DNA of 64,000 nucleotides from Streptomyces roseoverticillatus (lineage in GTDB: Bacteria; Actinomycetota; Actinomycetes; Streptomycetales; Streptomycetaceae), in assembly GCF_000719265.1 (NCBI RefSeq), contig NZ_JOFL01000029.1:1-64000 (forward strand), written 5' to 3'. Of the stretch, positions 28,549-37,592 are shown piece after piece. Position 1 is the stretch's first letter. Each line of letters begins with the position of its first letter. The notes under the pieces are model-generated. The model saw only the letters and a program-made list of their open reading frames with translations, did no database searches and was not told the DNA's origin. The translations under genes and the position numbers were made by a program.

Positions 28549-29816
28549 GCGCCGGGCCGGGCGGGGGCGCCGACCTCTTCGGTCGCTGGCTGCGCGGGCG
28601 GGCGCCGTGGCCGGTGCTGCTCGCCGCGCTGCTGGTCCTCGCGCTGGACGTCGTGCGCGTGGTGCGGGGCCCCCGGACGCCGGGGATAGACAACGCCGTG
28701 GTGGTGCGGGCGGCGCATGCCCTGCTCGACGGGGGCTCGCCGTACGCGGACAAGCGCTTCCTCTACCTGCCGGGCGCCGTGTTCGCGGCGCTCCCGCAGA
28801 CGCTGGTCGCCGGGGACGTACTGGCCACGGCGGTACCCGTGGCCGCCGCGCTGTTCGTCCTCGCCGGGGTGGTGCTCGCCCTGCGGGTCTTCGGGGTGCG
28901 GCCCGACAGCAGGCTCGCGGCGGGCGTCACCGCCGCGCTCGGCGTCTTCGAGCCCTTCCACGGCGTCGTCTACCTCGGCAACTGGACGGTCCTGTCGGCC
29001 GTCGCCTTCCCCGCCGCCCTCCTGCTCGCGCGCGACGGGCGCTGGTGCGCGGCCGGGGGAGTGGTGGGCGCGGCGCTGGCGCTGAAGCCGATGCTCGTGC
29101 CGCTGCTGCTGCTGTTCGTGCTGGCCCGGCGGTGGCGGGCGCTGGCCTGGGCCGTGGGCGTCCCCGCCGCGGTGTCCCTGGCGTCGGCGCTCGCGATGCC
29201 CCGCCCCGGGCTGTTCTTCACCCGGACGCTGCCGTTCCTGATGCGGGGCCAGGACGCGTACGCCCGTCCGTTCGACGCCGCCTGGCCGTCGGTGCTGCCA
29301 CGCCTCGGGGTGCCGGAGCCGCTCGCGCTCGCCCTCGCGGCCGGCGCGGCGGTGGCGGTGCTGCTGTGCGCGCGGTGCCGGTGGCGGGCCGGCGGCGATC
29401 CGGCCCTGCGGCTGGTGGAGTGCGCGTCGCTGCTGATGCTCGCGGCGTTCCTGGTCTCGCGCCCCTCGTTCCAGCACTACATGCTCGTCGTCCTCCCCTC
29501 GCTCGCCGCGTCGCTGGTGGTGCGCGCCGCGGCGGCACGCTCGGTGTGGCTGTGGCTGCCCTTGCTCCCCGAGGCCGCCGGGGTGTCCTGGCCGTACCTG
29601 GACACGGCCCGGAGGCATGCCTTCCGCGATGTCGTCCTGATCGCCGGGGTGACCGCGGCCCTCGCCCTGCACGCCTGGCGCACCCGCTCGGCCCCCTCGC
29701 GGGAGGTGACTGTCAGTGCCCGCGCCTACGCTTTGGGTAATCGCGAATCCGTCCGTGCGGATGGCGGGCCGCCCGACCGTGCCCGCGATGCGCCGGACCG
29801 CACCGAGACGAGGTGA
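28545..29816 (+). CDS. GT87-like (DUF2029) membrane glycosyltransferase
   Basis: A 423-residue polytopic protein. The sequence PGIDNAVVVRAAHALLDGGSPY near residue 50, FLYLPGAVFAALP and LGNWTVLSAVAFPAALLLARDGR resemble GT87 alpha-mannosyl/arabinofuranosyl transferases that use decaprenyl-phosphate sugars outside the membrane. It has about ten hydrophobic segments and a charged C-terminal tail. The GTG at 28545 overlaps the upstream stop (GTGA), and its own stop overlaps the next start by 4 bp. The acceptor is unknown; the neighbouring teichoic-acid-type polymerase suggests a wall polymer. Confidence 0.88.
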   Translation: MSAGPGGGADLFGRWLRGRAPWPVLLAALLVLALDVVRVVRGPRTPGIDNAVVVRAAHALLDGGSPYADKRFLYLPGAVFAALPQTLVAGDVLATAVPVAAALFVLAGVVLALRVFGVRPDSRLAAGVTAALGVFEPFHGVVYLGNWTVLSAVAFPAALLLARDGRWCAAGGVVGAALALKPMLVPLLLLFVLARRWRALAWAVGVPAAVSLASALAMPRPGLFFTRTLPFLMRGQDAYARPFDAAWPSVLPRLGVPEPLALALAAGAAVAVLLCARCRWRAGGDPALRLVECASLLMLAAFLVSRPSFQHYMLVVLPSLAASLVVRAAAARSVWLWLPLLPEAAGVSWPYLDTARRHAFRDVVLIAGVTAALALHAWRTRSAPSREVTVSARAYALGNRESVRADGGPPDRARDAPDRTETR

Positions 29817-32668
29817 CCGTGACCGCCGCACATCCCGCCCCCGGCCCTGATGTCAGTGTCGTCGTGATCGTCCACAACGACGCCGAACGCCTGCCGCGTG
29901 CCGTGCGGTCGGTCCTCGCCCAGTCCCTGCGCAACCTCGAAGTGATCATCGTCGACGACTGCTCGACGGACGGCACCTTCGCCGCCGCCGAGCGGCTGAC
30001 CACCACCGACCCGCGGGTCCGGCTCATCCGGCTGCCCGTCAACAGCGGCGGCTGCGGCGCCCCGCGCAACGCCGGCATCGACGCTGCCCGCGCCCCCCGC
30101 CTCATGTTCCTCGACAGCGACGACGAACTGCCCTACCACGCCTGCAAGTCCCTGCTCCTCACCGCCGAGGAGACCGGCGCCGACCTCGTCACCGGCGAGG
30201 TCACCCGGCTCTTCGAGGAGTCCGGCACCACCGGCCTGTGGTACCCGGAGCTGTTCGAGGACGTCCGCGTCGTCCACGGCATCCGCTCCGCCCCCGAGTT
30301 CTTCCTCGACCACCTCTCCACCAACAAGCTCTACCGCGCGGACTTCCTCGCCCGCCACGCCCTCCGCTTCCCCGAGGACATGCACTACGAGGACCAGCTC
30401 TTCACCGCCCGCGCCCTCACCCTCGCCCGCACCTTCGCCGTCGTCCCCTGGCCCGTCTACACCTGGCGCCTCGCCGCCGACCCCGCCACCCTCTCCATCT
30501 CCTCCAGCCGCCACAAGCTGCGCAACGCCGTCGACCGCATCAAGGCCGCCCGGCTCATCGACGCCTTCCTGGAGGAGTCCGGCAACGCCGCCCTGCGGCC
30601 CGCCAAGGACGAGAAGTTCCTCCGCCACGACTTCCGCCTCTACCTCGGCGACCTGCCCTTCCGCGACCCCGAGTGGATCGCCGGCTTCGCCGCCGCCGTC
30701 ACCCCCTACCTCGCGGAGATCGCCCCCGAGGCGCTCGCCGCCATGCCCCGCGAACAGCAGATCTGCCAGTTCCTGCTGTGCGCCGGGCGGCACGAGGAGG
30801 CCGCCGAGTGCGCCCGCACACTCGACCGACCCCGGCTCGCCCCCCGCCACGTCGTCCGCGAGGCCGGCCGCACGTACTGGGGCCCCGCCCTGCCGCGCGA
30901 CGCCGAGGAGGCCGCCGGACTCGACATCACCTCCTGGCGCCTGGACGACCAGCCCTTCGCCGCCGGCCCCCTGCGCCACGAAGTGGCGGACATCGCCGCC
31001 GACGGCCCCCTGCTGCGGATCCGGCTGCACACCTACGACCCCGCCCTCCTGCTCACCGCACCGGGCCCGGTCACGGCCGAGCTGCGCATCGCCACCACCG
31101 GAGAGCCGCTCGCCGTGCCCTTCGCCTACGAGCCGGCCGCGCCCGGCGAGGACGGACGCCCCGCCCGCCGCACCGCCGAGGCCGTCCTCGACCCCCGCCG
31201 CATCCCCCTCGGCCCCAGGGGCTTCCGCGGGCGCCGCCACCCCGTCGTCGTCCTCGAACGCCTCGGCCTGACCCGCTCCGACCCGCTCCTGGCCCCCGCC
31301 GCCCTCACCTCGCTGCGGGCGAGGATCCCCCAGCGCGGACCCCTCGCCGCCCACACCGTGCGCCTGGCCTGCGAAGGACACGGCGCCGGCCGGCTGGAGC
31401 TGTCCTGGGAACGCGCCGGCGCCCTCGGCCGCGCCGAAGCCGCCGCCGGGCGGGCCGAGCCCGTCCGCCGCGGCCTCCAGCGGCTCACCCGCCGCGTCAC
31501 CGGCCCCCGCCTCAAGGCCCTCACCTACCACGAACTGCAGAAGCTGCCCGTGGACGACGGCCTCGTCGTCTTCGAGGCCCTGGAAGGCCGCGGCTACGCC
31601 GACAGCCCCCGCGCCATCCACGAGGAGCTGCAGCGGCGCGGCCTGCCGCTGCGCGCCGTCTGGTCGTACGCCGGCAACCGCTCCTCCTACCCCGAAGGGG
31701 TGCCGCTCGTGCGCCGCGGCAGCTGGGAGTACGTCCACGCCCTCGCCCGCGCCCGCTACTGGGTCGACTCCCACGGCTTCCCCACGCTCTACGGGAAGCG
31801 GCCCGCCACCCGTTATCTGCAGACCTGGCACGGCCAGGCGTTCAAGCACATGGGCTTCGACGTGCCCGAGCTGCGGCTGGCGGGCGCCGAGCGGCAGCAG
31901 CGGCACCGCGAGACGATCGCCCGCTGGGACGCCCTCATCGCCCCCAGCGAGGAGTTCGAGCGCACCTTCGTCCGCGCCAACGCGTACGAGGGCGAGCTCC
32001 TGCGCACCGGCCTGCCCCGCAACGACGACCTCGTCCGCCGGGACGACCCCGCCCGCCGCGAGCGCGCAGCCGCCACCCGCGAGCGCCTGCAGATCCCCGA
32101 CGGCCGCCGCGTCCTGCTGTACGCCCCCACGTTCCGCGACGGGGCGCGCGGCAGCGGCGACTCCGTCCGCGCCGACCTCGCCGAGCTCGTCCGCTTCCTC
32201 GGCGAGGACTGGACGATCGTCGTCCGCCCGCACTACTACGAGCGGTACACCGTCCCCCGCGAGCTCGGCCACGCGGTCCGCGACGGCCGGGAGTTCCCCG
32301 ACCTCAACGACCTGCTGCTCGCCTCCGACGCCCTCCTCACGGACTACTCGTCCCTGATGTTCGACTACGCCAACCTCGGCCGGCCCATCCTGTTCTTCAC
32401 CGACGACTACGAGCACTACCGCGCCACCGCCCGCGGCACGTACTACGACCTGACCGACATCGCCCCCGGCCCGATGCTCACCACGACCGGCGAGCTGATC
32501 GCCGCCCTGCGCGACCTGAAGGCCGTCCAGGAGGAGTGGGCCGGGGCCTACGCTCGCTTCCGGGAGCGCTTCAACCCCTACGAGACGGGGCGGTCGAGCG
32601 AGGCCGTGGTGGACCTCTTCTTCGGCGGCGCCGCCGGCCGGGCCGGTGCGGAAGGCGGTCCACGGTGA
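29813..32668 (+). CDS. Bifunctional GT2 glycosyltransferase / CDP-glycerol glycerophosphotransferase (TagF-like)
   Basis: A 951-residue fusion. Residues ~17-300 are a GT2 domain with VVIVHNDAERL, IIVDDCSTDGT and the metal-binding FLDSDDELP. A linker region of ~280 residues follows. From ~600 a Glyphos_transf (TagB/TagF) domain has TWHGQAFKHMGFD near 670, LLYAPTFRDG, VVRPHYYERY and LLTDYSSLMFDYANLGRP near 843. The C-terminal half polymerises glycerol phosphate from CDP-glycerol onto a membrane-linked primer, as in wall teichoic acid synthesis. The N-terminal half would add a sugar. It is cytosolic and membrane-associated. The GTG at 29813 overlaps the previous stop by 4 bp; the next gene again overlaps by 4 bp. 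Confidence 0.92.
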   Translation: MTVTAAHPAPGPDVSVVVIVHNDAERLPRAVRSVLAQSLRNLEVIIVDDCSTDGTFAAAERLTTTDPRVRLIRLPVNSGGCGAPRNAGIDAARAPRLMFLDSDDELPYHACKSLLLTAEETGADLVTGEVTRLFEESGTTGLWYPELFEDVRVVHGIRSAPEFFLDHLSTNKLYRADFLARHALRFPEDMHYEDQLFTARALTLARTFAVVPWPVYTWRLAADPATLSISSSRHKLRNAVDRIKAARLIDAFLEESGNAALRPAKDEKFLRHDFRLYLGDLPFRDPEWIAGFAAAVTPYLAEIAPEALAAMPREQQICQFLLCAGRHEEAAECARTLDRPRLAPRHVVREAGRTYWGPALPRDAEEAAGLDITSWRLDDQPFAAGPLRHEVADIAADGPLLRIRLHTYDPALLLTAPGPVTAELRIATTGEPLAVPFAYEPAAPGEDGRPARRTAEAVLDPRRIPLGPRGFRGRRHPVVVLERLGLTRSDPLLAPAALTSLRARIPQRGPLAAHTVRLACEGHGAGRLELSWERAGALGRAEAAAGRAEPVRRGLQRLTRRVTGPRLKALTYHELQKLPVDDGLVVFEALEGRGYADSPRAIHEELQRRGLPLRAVWSYAGNRSSYPEGVPLVRRGSWEYVHALARARYWVDSHGFPTLYGKRPATRYLQTWHGQAFKHMGFDVPELRLAGAERQQRHRETIARWDALIAPSEEFERTFVRANAYEGELLRTGLPRNDDLVRRDDPARRERAAATRERLQIPDGRRVLLYAPTFRDGARGSGDSVRADLAELVRFLGEDWTIVVRPHYYERYTVPRELGHAVRDGREFPDLNDLLLASDALLTDYSSLMFDYANLGRPILFFTDDYEHYRATARGTYYDLTDIAPGPMLTTTGELIAALRDLKAVQEEWAGAYARFRERFNPYETGRSSEAVVDLFFGGAAGRAGAEGGPR

Positions 32669-33810
32669 AGCGGCGCAACCTCTTCCTCGTCGGGATCGAC
32701 GTCGACTCCATGGGCGGCTCGCAGCGCGTCCTGCACACCCTCGCCCAGGGCTTCGCGGAGCGCGGCCACCGCGTCGAGCTCATCGGCATCCGCCCCAGCC
32801 CCGAGCCCCACACCTACCTCGCCGCCCCCGTCTACCGGCACCTCACCCTCTACCGCACCCCCGCCCCGCCCGCCTGGCGGGCCGCCTCCTTCGCCGAGCG
32901 GCTGAGCCCCGCGCGGCTGAGGTCGGTGCGCGCCGAGCGGCAGGAGCGGGAGCGGGCCCGGCAGCGGCTGGCCCGCCGGTTCGGGGCCGTCCGCGACGGC
33001 CTGATCGTCATCGGCTCGCCCTGGGCGGCGGCTTGGCTGGAGCCCGTCGAGCGGTCCCACCTGCGGGGCATCGGGCAGTACCACGAGTCCTTCCACCAGG
33101 CGCGCACCTCCGAGAACCTCCAGCTGATCCTGCGTCACTACCCGGCTTTGGAGAAGGCGCTGTTCCTCAGCGAGCCGGACGCCGCCGAGTTCCGGCGGCG
33201 GCGCCTGCCCAACGCGGGCGTCCTGCCCAACCCGCTGCCCTTCGCTCCCGCGGAGCAGGCCGCCGCCCTGGACACCCGGCGCGTCGGTGCGGTCGGCCGG
33301 CTGGAAGCCGTCAAACGCCTCGACCGGCTGCTCGACGCCTTCGCCGAAGCGGGGGCCGGGCGGCCCGGGTGGGAGCTGCACCTCTTCGGCGACGGACCGC
33401 TGGAGCCGGAGCTGCGCGCCCGGGCCGAGCGGCTGGGCGTCGCCGGCCGCGTCCGCTTCCGCGGCAGCGTGCGGGACATGGCCGCGGCCTACGCCGAACT
33501 GTCCGTCGTCGCCCTCACCAGCGAGCGCGAGGGCCGCCCCATGGCTCTCGCCGAGGCGTCCGCGGCCGGGGTGCCTTGTGTGAGCTTCGACCTGTCGGGC
33601 GGCGTGCGCGAGCTTGTCCGCCACGGACGGACAGGCACGCTCGTGCCTCCCGGCGAGGTCGGGGCCTTTGCCGCGGCGCTCGGTGAGCTCATGGAGGACG
33701 GGGCGCTCCGTGAGCGGTACGGGGCCGCTGCGCGGGAGCATGTTGCGCCGTTGCGGTTGCCTGCGGTGCTGGATCGGTGGGAGGCGCTGTTCGAGGAGAT
33801 CGATCGCTGA
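32665..33810 (+). CDS. GT4 family glycosyltransferase
   Basis: A 381-residue GT-B enzyme. The N-terminal half opens RRNLFLVGIDVDSMGGSQRVLHTLAQGF, with the glycine-rich acceptor-site loop. The C-terminal half has VGAVGRLEAVKRLDRLLDAF, LHLFGDGPLEPELR and the E-x7-E region SEREGRPMALAEASAAGVPCVSFD of retaining GT4 enzymes. The GTG at 32665 overlaps the tagF-like stop by 4 bp, so it is the last gene of the coupled five-gene run starting at 26226. It probably decorates the glycerol-phosphate polymer or builds its linkage unit. Codon use in the last ~200 bp drifts to lower G+C third positions. Confidence 0.92.
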   Translation: MKRRNLFLVGIDVDSMGGSQRVLHTLAQGFAERGHRVELIGIRPSPEPHTYLAAPVYRHLTLYRTPAPPAWRAASFAERLSPARLRSVRAERQERERARQRLARRFGAVRDGLIVIGSPWAAAWLEPVERSHLRGIGQYHESFHQARTSENLQLILRHYPALEKALFLSEPDAAEFRRRRLPNAGVLPNPLPFAPAEQAAALDTRRVGAVGRLEAVKRLDRLLDAFAEAGAGRPGWELHLFGDGPLEPELRARAERLGVAGRVRFRGSVRDMAAAYAELSVVALTSEREGRPMALAEASAAGVPCVSFDLSGGVRELVRHGRTGTLVPPGEVGAFAAALGELMEDGALRERYGAAAREHVAPLRLPAVLDRWEALFEEIDR

Positions 33811-33878
33811 CGGGGCGGCTGCGGCTGCGCCTGCGGCTCGGCGAAGCGAGATGAGGAGGGGGAGCGTGAGCATGGAGT

Positions 33879-34107
33879 GCGGCTGCGGGTTGTCCGTGGC
33901 TGAGCGCGCAGTTCCCCGCGCCCCTGTCGGGGCGCCGAGCGGTCTGCCGCGCATGCGGTCGGGCGGCTGCGGGCCGTGTGCGGCTGAGCGCGCAGTTCCT
34001 CGCGCCTTTGACGGGGCGTCCGGGGCTCTGCAGGGAGCGTGGTCCGGCGGCTGCGGGTCGTGTGTGGCCGAGCTCGCAGTTCCCCGCGCCCCTTTCGGTG
34101 TCGGGGC
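33879..34107. repeat. Three-copy 84-bp tandem repeat with terminal hairpins
   Basis: Copies start at 33879, 33963 and 34047 (constant period 84 bp). Each begins GCGGCTGCGGG, continues through GAGCNCGCAGTTCC and ends in a short hairpin such as GCGCCCCTGTCGGGGCGC. The array fills the 310-bp gap between two converging genes and no protein can be supported in it. The GCGCAGTTCCCCGCGCCCCT core is one I recognise as a dispersed intergenic repeat of Streptomyces genomes. Confidence 0.85.
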
Positions 34108-34120
34108 GCGGTGTCAGGGG

Positions 34121-35737
34121 TTATCCGCGTCTCGCCACCGCCCACGCCCCCCGTGCGCCCGACGCCAATCGGAGGGCCAGCGAGCCGTTCACCGTGGCGT
34201 AGGGGCGGGCCAGCAGCAGGCCGTGGCGCAGGCTCGGCAGGGCCGCGCGGTGCAGGCCGCGTCCCACGGCCCGCACGGTCGTGCGGAATGCCCCGCCCGC
34301 GCACTGCACTCGTACGCGCACGTCCCACGTCTGCGACGGAGCGGCGCCGTCGCGCCGGTCCCGTCCTGCGAGCACGGACAGCGGCAGGACGACGCGCGCG
34401 GTCCACGCCGCGCCCTCGTCCGTCAGCGGCACGGCCCGCCGCAGCACGGGCCCGCCGTCCCGGTGCCGGAGTTCGACCTCCGCGGCCTCCGGCCGGATCG
34501 TGGCGAGGCGCCCGTAGAGGTCGTGGACGCGCAGGCGCAGCCGGGCGCGGGCGCGGGCCGTGAGGCGCAGTTCGGCGTCCACGGTCACCGGAAGGTGGTG
34601 CGGTGGCACGGCCCCCGGCCCGAGGACGCCGTCCAGGGCCGCCCGGGGCAGGTCCGCGGACCAGACGGGCGCGGCGGCCGCGTCCTGCGCGTAGGGCGGC
34701 AGGAGCCGGGCGGGCCGGGCGGCGAGCTGGGCCAGCCGCTCCAGGTCGCGCGGGGCCTCCGCGGTCAGGACGACGCGGGCGATCCAGCGGGCCGGCGGCC
34801 GGGCCGCGCTCAGCTCGGCCTCGTCGAAGCCGGCGAGGTAGCCGCGGGTGACGCGCCACCAGGCGTGCCGGTAGCCCGCGCTGCGGGCGGGCAGTTCGCG
34901 GACGTACATCCGCAGGTCGTGGTCGAGGAACTTCACCCGTGCGGCGCGGGCCAGCGGCTTGCTGCCCGCGTCGAGGAAGACCTCGACGCTGCTCCGGTGC
35001 GCGGCCACGCGCGCCTGCCAGTTGGCGATGCGCTCGCGGTCCAGGGAGATCGAGGGCGCGGCGGCGTCGCGCCGCACGTGCCAGATGTAGACGGTGTCGG
35101 GCACCGTCGCCACGCGCGGCGCGGCCGCCATCACCCGGGCGGCGAAGACGAAGTCCTCGTAGATGAAGCGCCCTTCGGGGAAGGCGATGCCGTGCTCGGT
35201 GAGGAAGTCCCGCGCGTAGAGCTTGTTGACGCACAGGGTGTCGCGCAGGAGCGCCGGCCGGGCCTCGGGGCCGGAGTACACGGCGGGCCGCCGGTAGAGG
35301 GCGGGCTGCCAGCCGGTGTCGCGCCGCCGGGGGAGTTCGCGGCGCACGCACAGGCCGGCCGCCACGGGGGCGCGGTGGCGCAGGGCCGCGCCGAGGAGGG
35401 CGTCGACAGCACCCTCGGGCAGTGTGTCGTCGCTGTCGAGGAACATCACGTACGGCGCGGTGGCGGCCCGTACGCCGTCGTTGCGGGGGGTCCCGCAGCC
35501 GCCGCTGTTGGCCGCCCGGTGGACGACCCGCAGGCGCGGGTCGGTGTCGGCCAGCTCGTCGAGGATCGCTGCGGTGCCGTCCGTGGAGGCGTCGTCGACG
35601 GCGATGACCTCGGCGACGGCGGGTCCCTGGGCGAGCGCGGAGCGGACGGCGTCGCGGATGTGGGCGGCGTCGTTGAATCCGATGACGATGACGCCGACCT
35701 GCGCGGCGGGCAGGGTTCCGCTCCCGTTCACTGTCAC
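34121..35737 (-). CDS. GT2 glycosyltransferase with C-terminal TagF-linker-like region
   Basis: A 538-residue protein. The GT2 domain (1-~230) has VIVIGFNDAAHIRDAVRSAL, IAVDDASTDGTA and MFLDSDDTLPEGA. A further ~300 residues align by eye with the middle of the neighbouring GT2-TagF fusion at 29813 (shared DRERIANW/VKFLDHDLRMYVRELP-type stretch), but the glycerophosphotransferase half is absent. It therefore looks like a paralogue that never had, or has lost, the TagF domain. Start codons in tandem (GTG 35737 and GTG 35731) lack a clear ribosome site. The gene is divergent from the membrane glycosyltransferase at 35839. Confidence 0.88.
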   Translation of the reverse strand: MTVNGSGTLPAAQVGVIVIGFNDAAHIRDAVRSALAQGPAVAEVIAVDDASTDGTAAILDELADTDPRLRVVHRAANSGGCGTPRNDGVRAATAPYVMFLDSDDTLPEGAVDALLGAALRHRAPVAAGLCVRRELPRRRDTGWQPALYRRPAVYSGPEARPALLRDTLCVNKLYARDFLTEHGIAFPEGRFIYEDFVFAARVMAAAPRVATVPDTVYIWHVRRDAAAPSISLDRERIANWQARVAAHRSSVEVFLDAGSKPLARAARVKFLDHDLRMYVRELPARSAGYRHAWWRVTRGYLAGFDEAELSAARPPARWIARVVLTAEAPRDLERLAQLAARPARLLPPYAQDAAAAPVWSADLPRAALDGVLGPGAVPPHHLPVTVDAELRLTARARARLRLRVHDLYGRLATIRPEAAEVELRHRDGGPVLRRAVPLTDEGAAWTARVVLPLSVLAGRDRRDGAAPSQTWDVRVRVQCAGGAFRTTVRAVGRGLHRAALPSLRHGLLLARPYATVNGSLALRLASGARGAWAVARRG

Positions 35738-35838
35738 GAAAGACAGTTTTACCGATGAATGCGTATAAAGCGGTGCATTGGGAAGTCCGGGTGTGGCCGG
35801 GTGTCCGGGTCCGTCAGGGCCGGGGAGGGGACGGAGCG
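35738..35838. promoter_or_regulatory. Divergent A+T-rich promoter region
   Basis: The 101-bp gap between two divergent glycosyltransferase genes contains an A+T-rich core (GTTTTACCGATGAATGCGTATAAA, about 35746-35769). TATAAA (35764-35769) is a good plus-strand -10. On the minus strand TAAAAC lies 8 nt before the GTG at 35737. No clear -35 boxes are visible. Confidence 0.45.
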
Positions 35839-37416
35839 ATGGGGCTGACAGAGCTGGAGCCGCCCGGGGCCGCCGTGCCGGAGACCGCGGCGCAGCCCCC
35901 TCCGGTCCGCGCCCGCCCCACGCGCGGCGCCGTCCTCGCCGTGGCCGTCCCCGCCGCCGTCATGCTCGTCCTCGGGCTGTGGGGGCTGGACCGGGGGACG
36001 ATGTGGCGGGACGAGAGCGCCACGTTCCAGGTGGCGCGCCGGTCCCTGCCGGAGATGTGGCACGTGCTGGGCACGATCGACGCCGTGCACGGCCTGTACT
36101 ACCTGCTGATGCACGCCGTCCTCGCCGTGCGCCCCGACGAAATAGCGCTGCGGCTGCCGTCCGTCGCCGCGTCCGCCGCCACCGCCGCGCTCGTCGGCGC
36201 CCTGGGCTGCCGGCTCGCCCGGCCCCGCGTCGGCCTGTGGGCCGGGCTCCTCTACGCCGCCACCCCGTTCGCCGGCCACTACGCGCAGGAGGGCCGCTCG
36301 TACGCCCTCGTCGCGGCGGGCGCCGCGCTCGGCACCTGGCTGCTGGTCCGCGCCGCCGAGCACGGCTCGTACGGGCGGTGGGCCGGCTACGGCGCGGTGA
36401 TGGCCGGCACGGCGCTCCTGCACGAGTTCGCGGTCCTGCTCCTCGCGGCGCACGCCGTGACCCTGCTGCTCTCCCGGGCGCCGTGGCGGACCTGGCGGCG
36501 CTGGGGGTGCGCCGCGGGGGCCGCCTGCCTGCTGCTGATACCGCTGGTCGTCGTCTCCCGCGGGCAGAGCGCGCAGGTCTCCTGGATCCGCACCCCGGGG
36601 CTCCCCGAGGCCGAGGCGCTGGTGAAGGCGTTCGCCGGTCCGGAGCAACCCGTGCTGGGCGTGGTGCTCGTCCTGGCGGTGGTCGCCGTCCTCGCCCCGG
36701 CGCTCGGCCGACGGTGGGCGGCGCAATCGCCCCCGCCTCGCCGCGGCGCCCTCGGCCTCACCGCGGTCGCCCTGCCGTGGGCGCTCGTCCCGCCCGTCCT
36801 GCTCTACACCGCTGCCCGGTACCAGCCGCTGTTCCTCGACCGCTATCTGCTGTTCTGCCTGGCCGGGGTGCCCCTGCTCGCCGCGGCCGGCGCGGAGCGG
36901 ATCCTGGGCCTCGTGCCGTGGCGGCGGACGGTGACGGCGCTCGGTGCCGCGGCCGTGCTGGCCGCCTTCGCCGTGCAGCTGCCGCTGCACGAGCGCGAGC
37001 GCCTGCCCACCAGCCGCGGTGACGAGCTGGCCCCGGTCGCCTCGGCGGCCGGCCGGCTGGCGAGACCGGGGGACGCGGTGCTGTTCCTGCCGCAGTACGA
37101 GCGGCGCGTGGCCCTCGCCTATCCCCGCGACTTCACCGGCCTGCACGACCTCACCCTCAAGAGGTCACCGGCCGCGTCCGGCACGCTCTTCGGCGAGGAG
37201 GTCACCACCGCCGCGCTGCGCGACCGGCTGGCCCGGCTGCCGTCGGGGAGCCGGGTGTGGGTCGTGGGGGACACCAACACCGTCGGCACCCGGTGGTTCC
37301 GGGCCCAGCGGGCCGAGTCCGCGAAGGCCGGCGCCTTGGAGGCGTTCTGCCGGGAGGAGAGGGAGGCGGCGGTGTTCGTCCGCGGCGGATCGGTCTCGCT
37401 GTACGTCCGGCGTTAG
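35839..37416 (+). CDS. GT39/PMT-like membrane glycosyltransferase
   Basis: A 525-residue membrane protein with about eleven hydrophobic segments. Near residue 55 MWRDESATFQVARRSLPEMW gives the D-E pair of GT-C enzymes such as ArnT and Dpm-dependent transferases, and HYAQEGRSYAL near residue 150 is the second signature of this group. The C-terminal ~120 residues form an extracytoplasmic domain (GDAVLFLPQYERRVALAYP ... VWVVGDTNTVGTRWF). It is likely to use polyprenyl-phosphate-mannose or a related donor. The ATG at 35839 follows a strong GGGGAGGGGACGGAG. The in-frame ATG at 35755 would precede that site. Confidence 0.88.
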   Translation: MGLTELEPPGAAVPETAAQPPPVRARPTRGAVLAVAVPAAVMLVLGLWGLDRGTMWRDESATFQVARRSLPEMWHVLGTIDAVHGLYYLLMHAVLAVRPDEIALRLPSVAASAATAALVGALGCRLARPRVGLWAGLLYAATPFAGHYAQEGRSYALVAAGAALGTWLLVRAAEHGSYGRWAGYGAVMAGTALLHEFAVLLLAAHAVTLLLSRAPWRTWRRWGCAAGAACLLLIPLVVVSRGQSAQVSWIRTPGLPEAEALVKAFAGPEQPVLGVVLVLAVVAVLAPALGRRWAAQSPPPRRGALGLTAVALPWALVPPVLLYTAARYQPLFLDRYLLFCLAGVPLLAAAGAERILGLVPWRRTVTALGAAAVLAAFAVQLPLHERERLPTSRGDELAPVASAAGRLARPGDAVLFLPQYERRVALAYPRDFTGLHDLTLKRSPAASGTLFGEEVTTAALRDRLARLPSGSRVWVVGDTNTVGTRWFRAQRAESAKAGALEAFCREEREAAVFVRGGSVSLYVRR

Positions 37417-37420
37417 ACAT

Positions 37421-37447
37421 GGCCGGCGGACCGGCGGTCCGCCGGCC
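37421..37447. terminator. Hairpin between converging transferase and ABC permease genes
   Basis: GGCCGGCGGACC (37421-37432) and its exact complement (37436-37447) form a 12-bp stem with a 3-nt loop, 5 bp after the glycosyltransferase stop. No T tract follows. Confidence 0.75.
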
Positions 37448-37592
37448 GCGGAGGCCCGGCATTCCGCCGGACCCCTTGCCGGGGGTCACCGCAGCGCGGC
37501 CGCCCGGCGGTGCCGGGCCGCCCGCGCCGTCACCCCGCTGAAGAACCGCGGGGCGCAAGCGCGGGACTTCCCCCGCCCCGCGCAGCGGACCG

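Noticed and set aside
29726..32416. 896-codon minus-strand open frame opposite the GT2-TagF gene
   Set aside because: Antisense shadow of a gene with well-defined catalytic motifs.
33614..35758. Plus-strand open frame of over 700 codons across the 84-bp repeats and the minus-strand GT2 gene
   Set aside because: It starts inside the GT4 gene, crosses non-coding repeats and is antisense to a GT2 domain.
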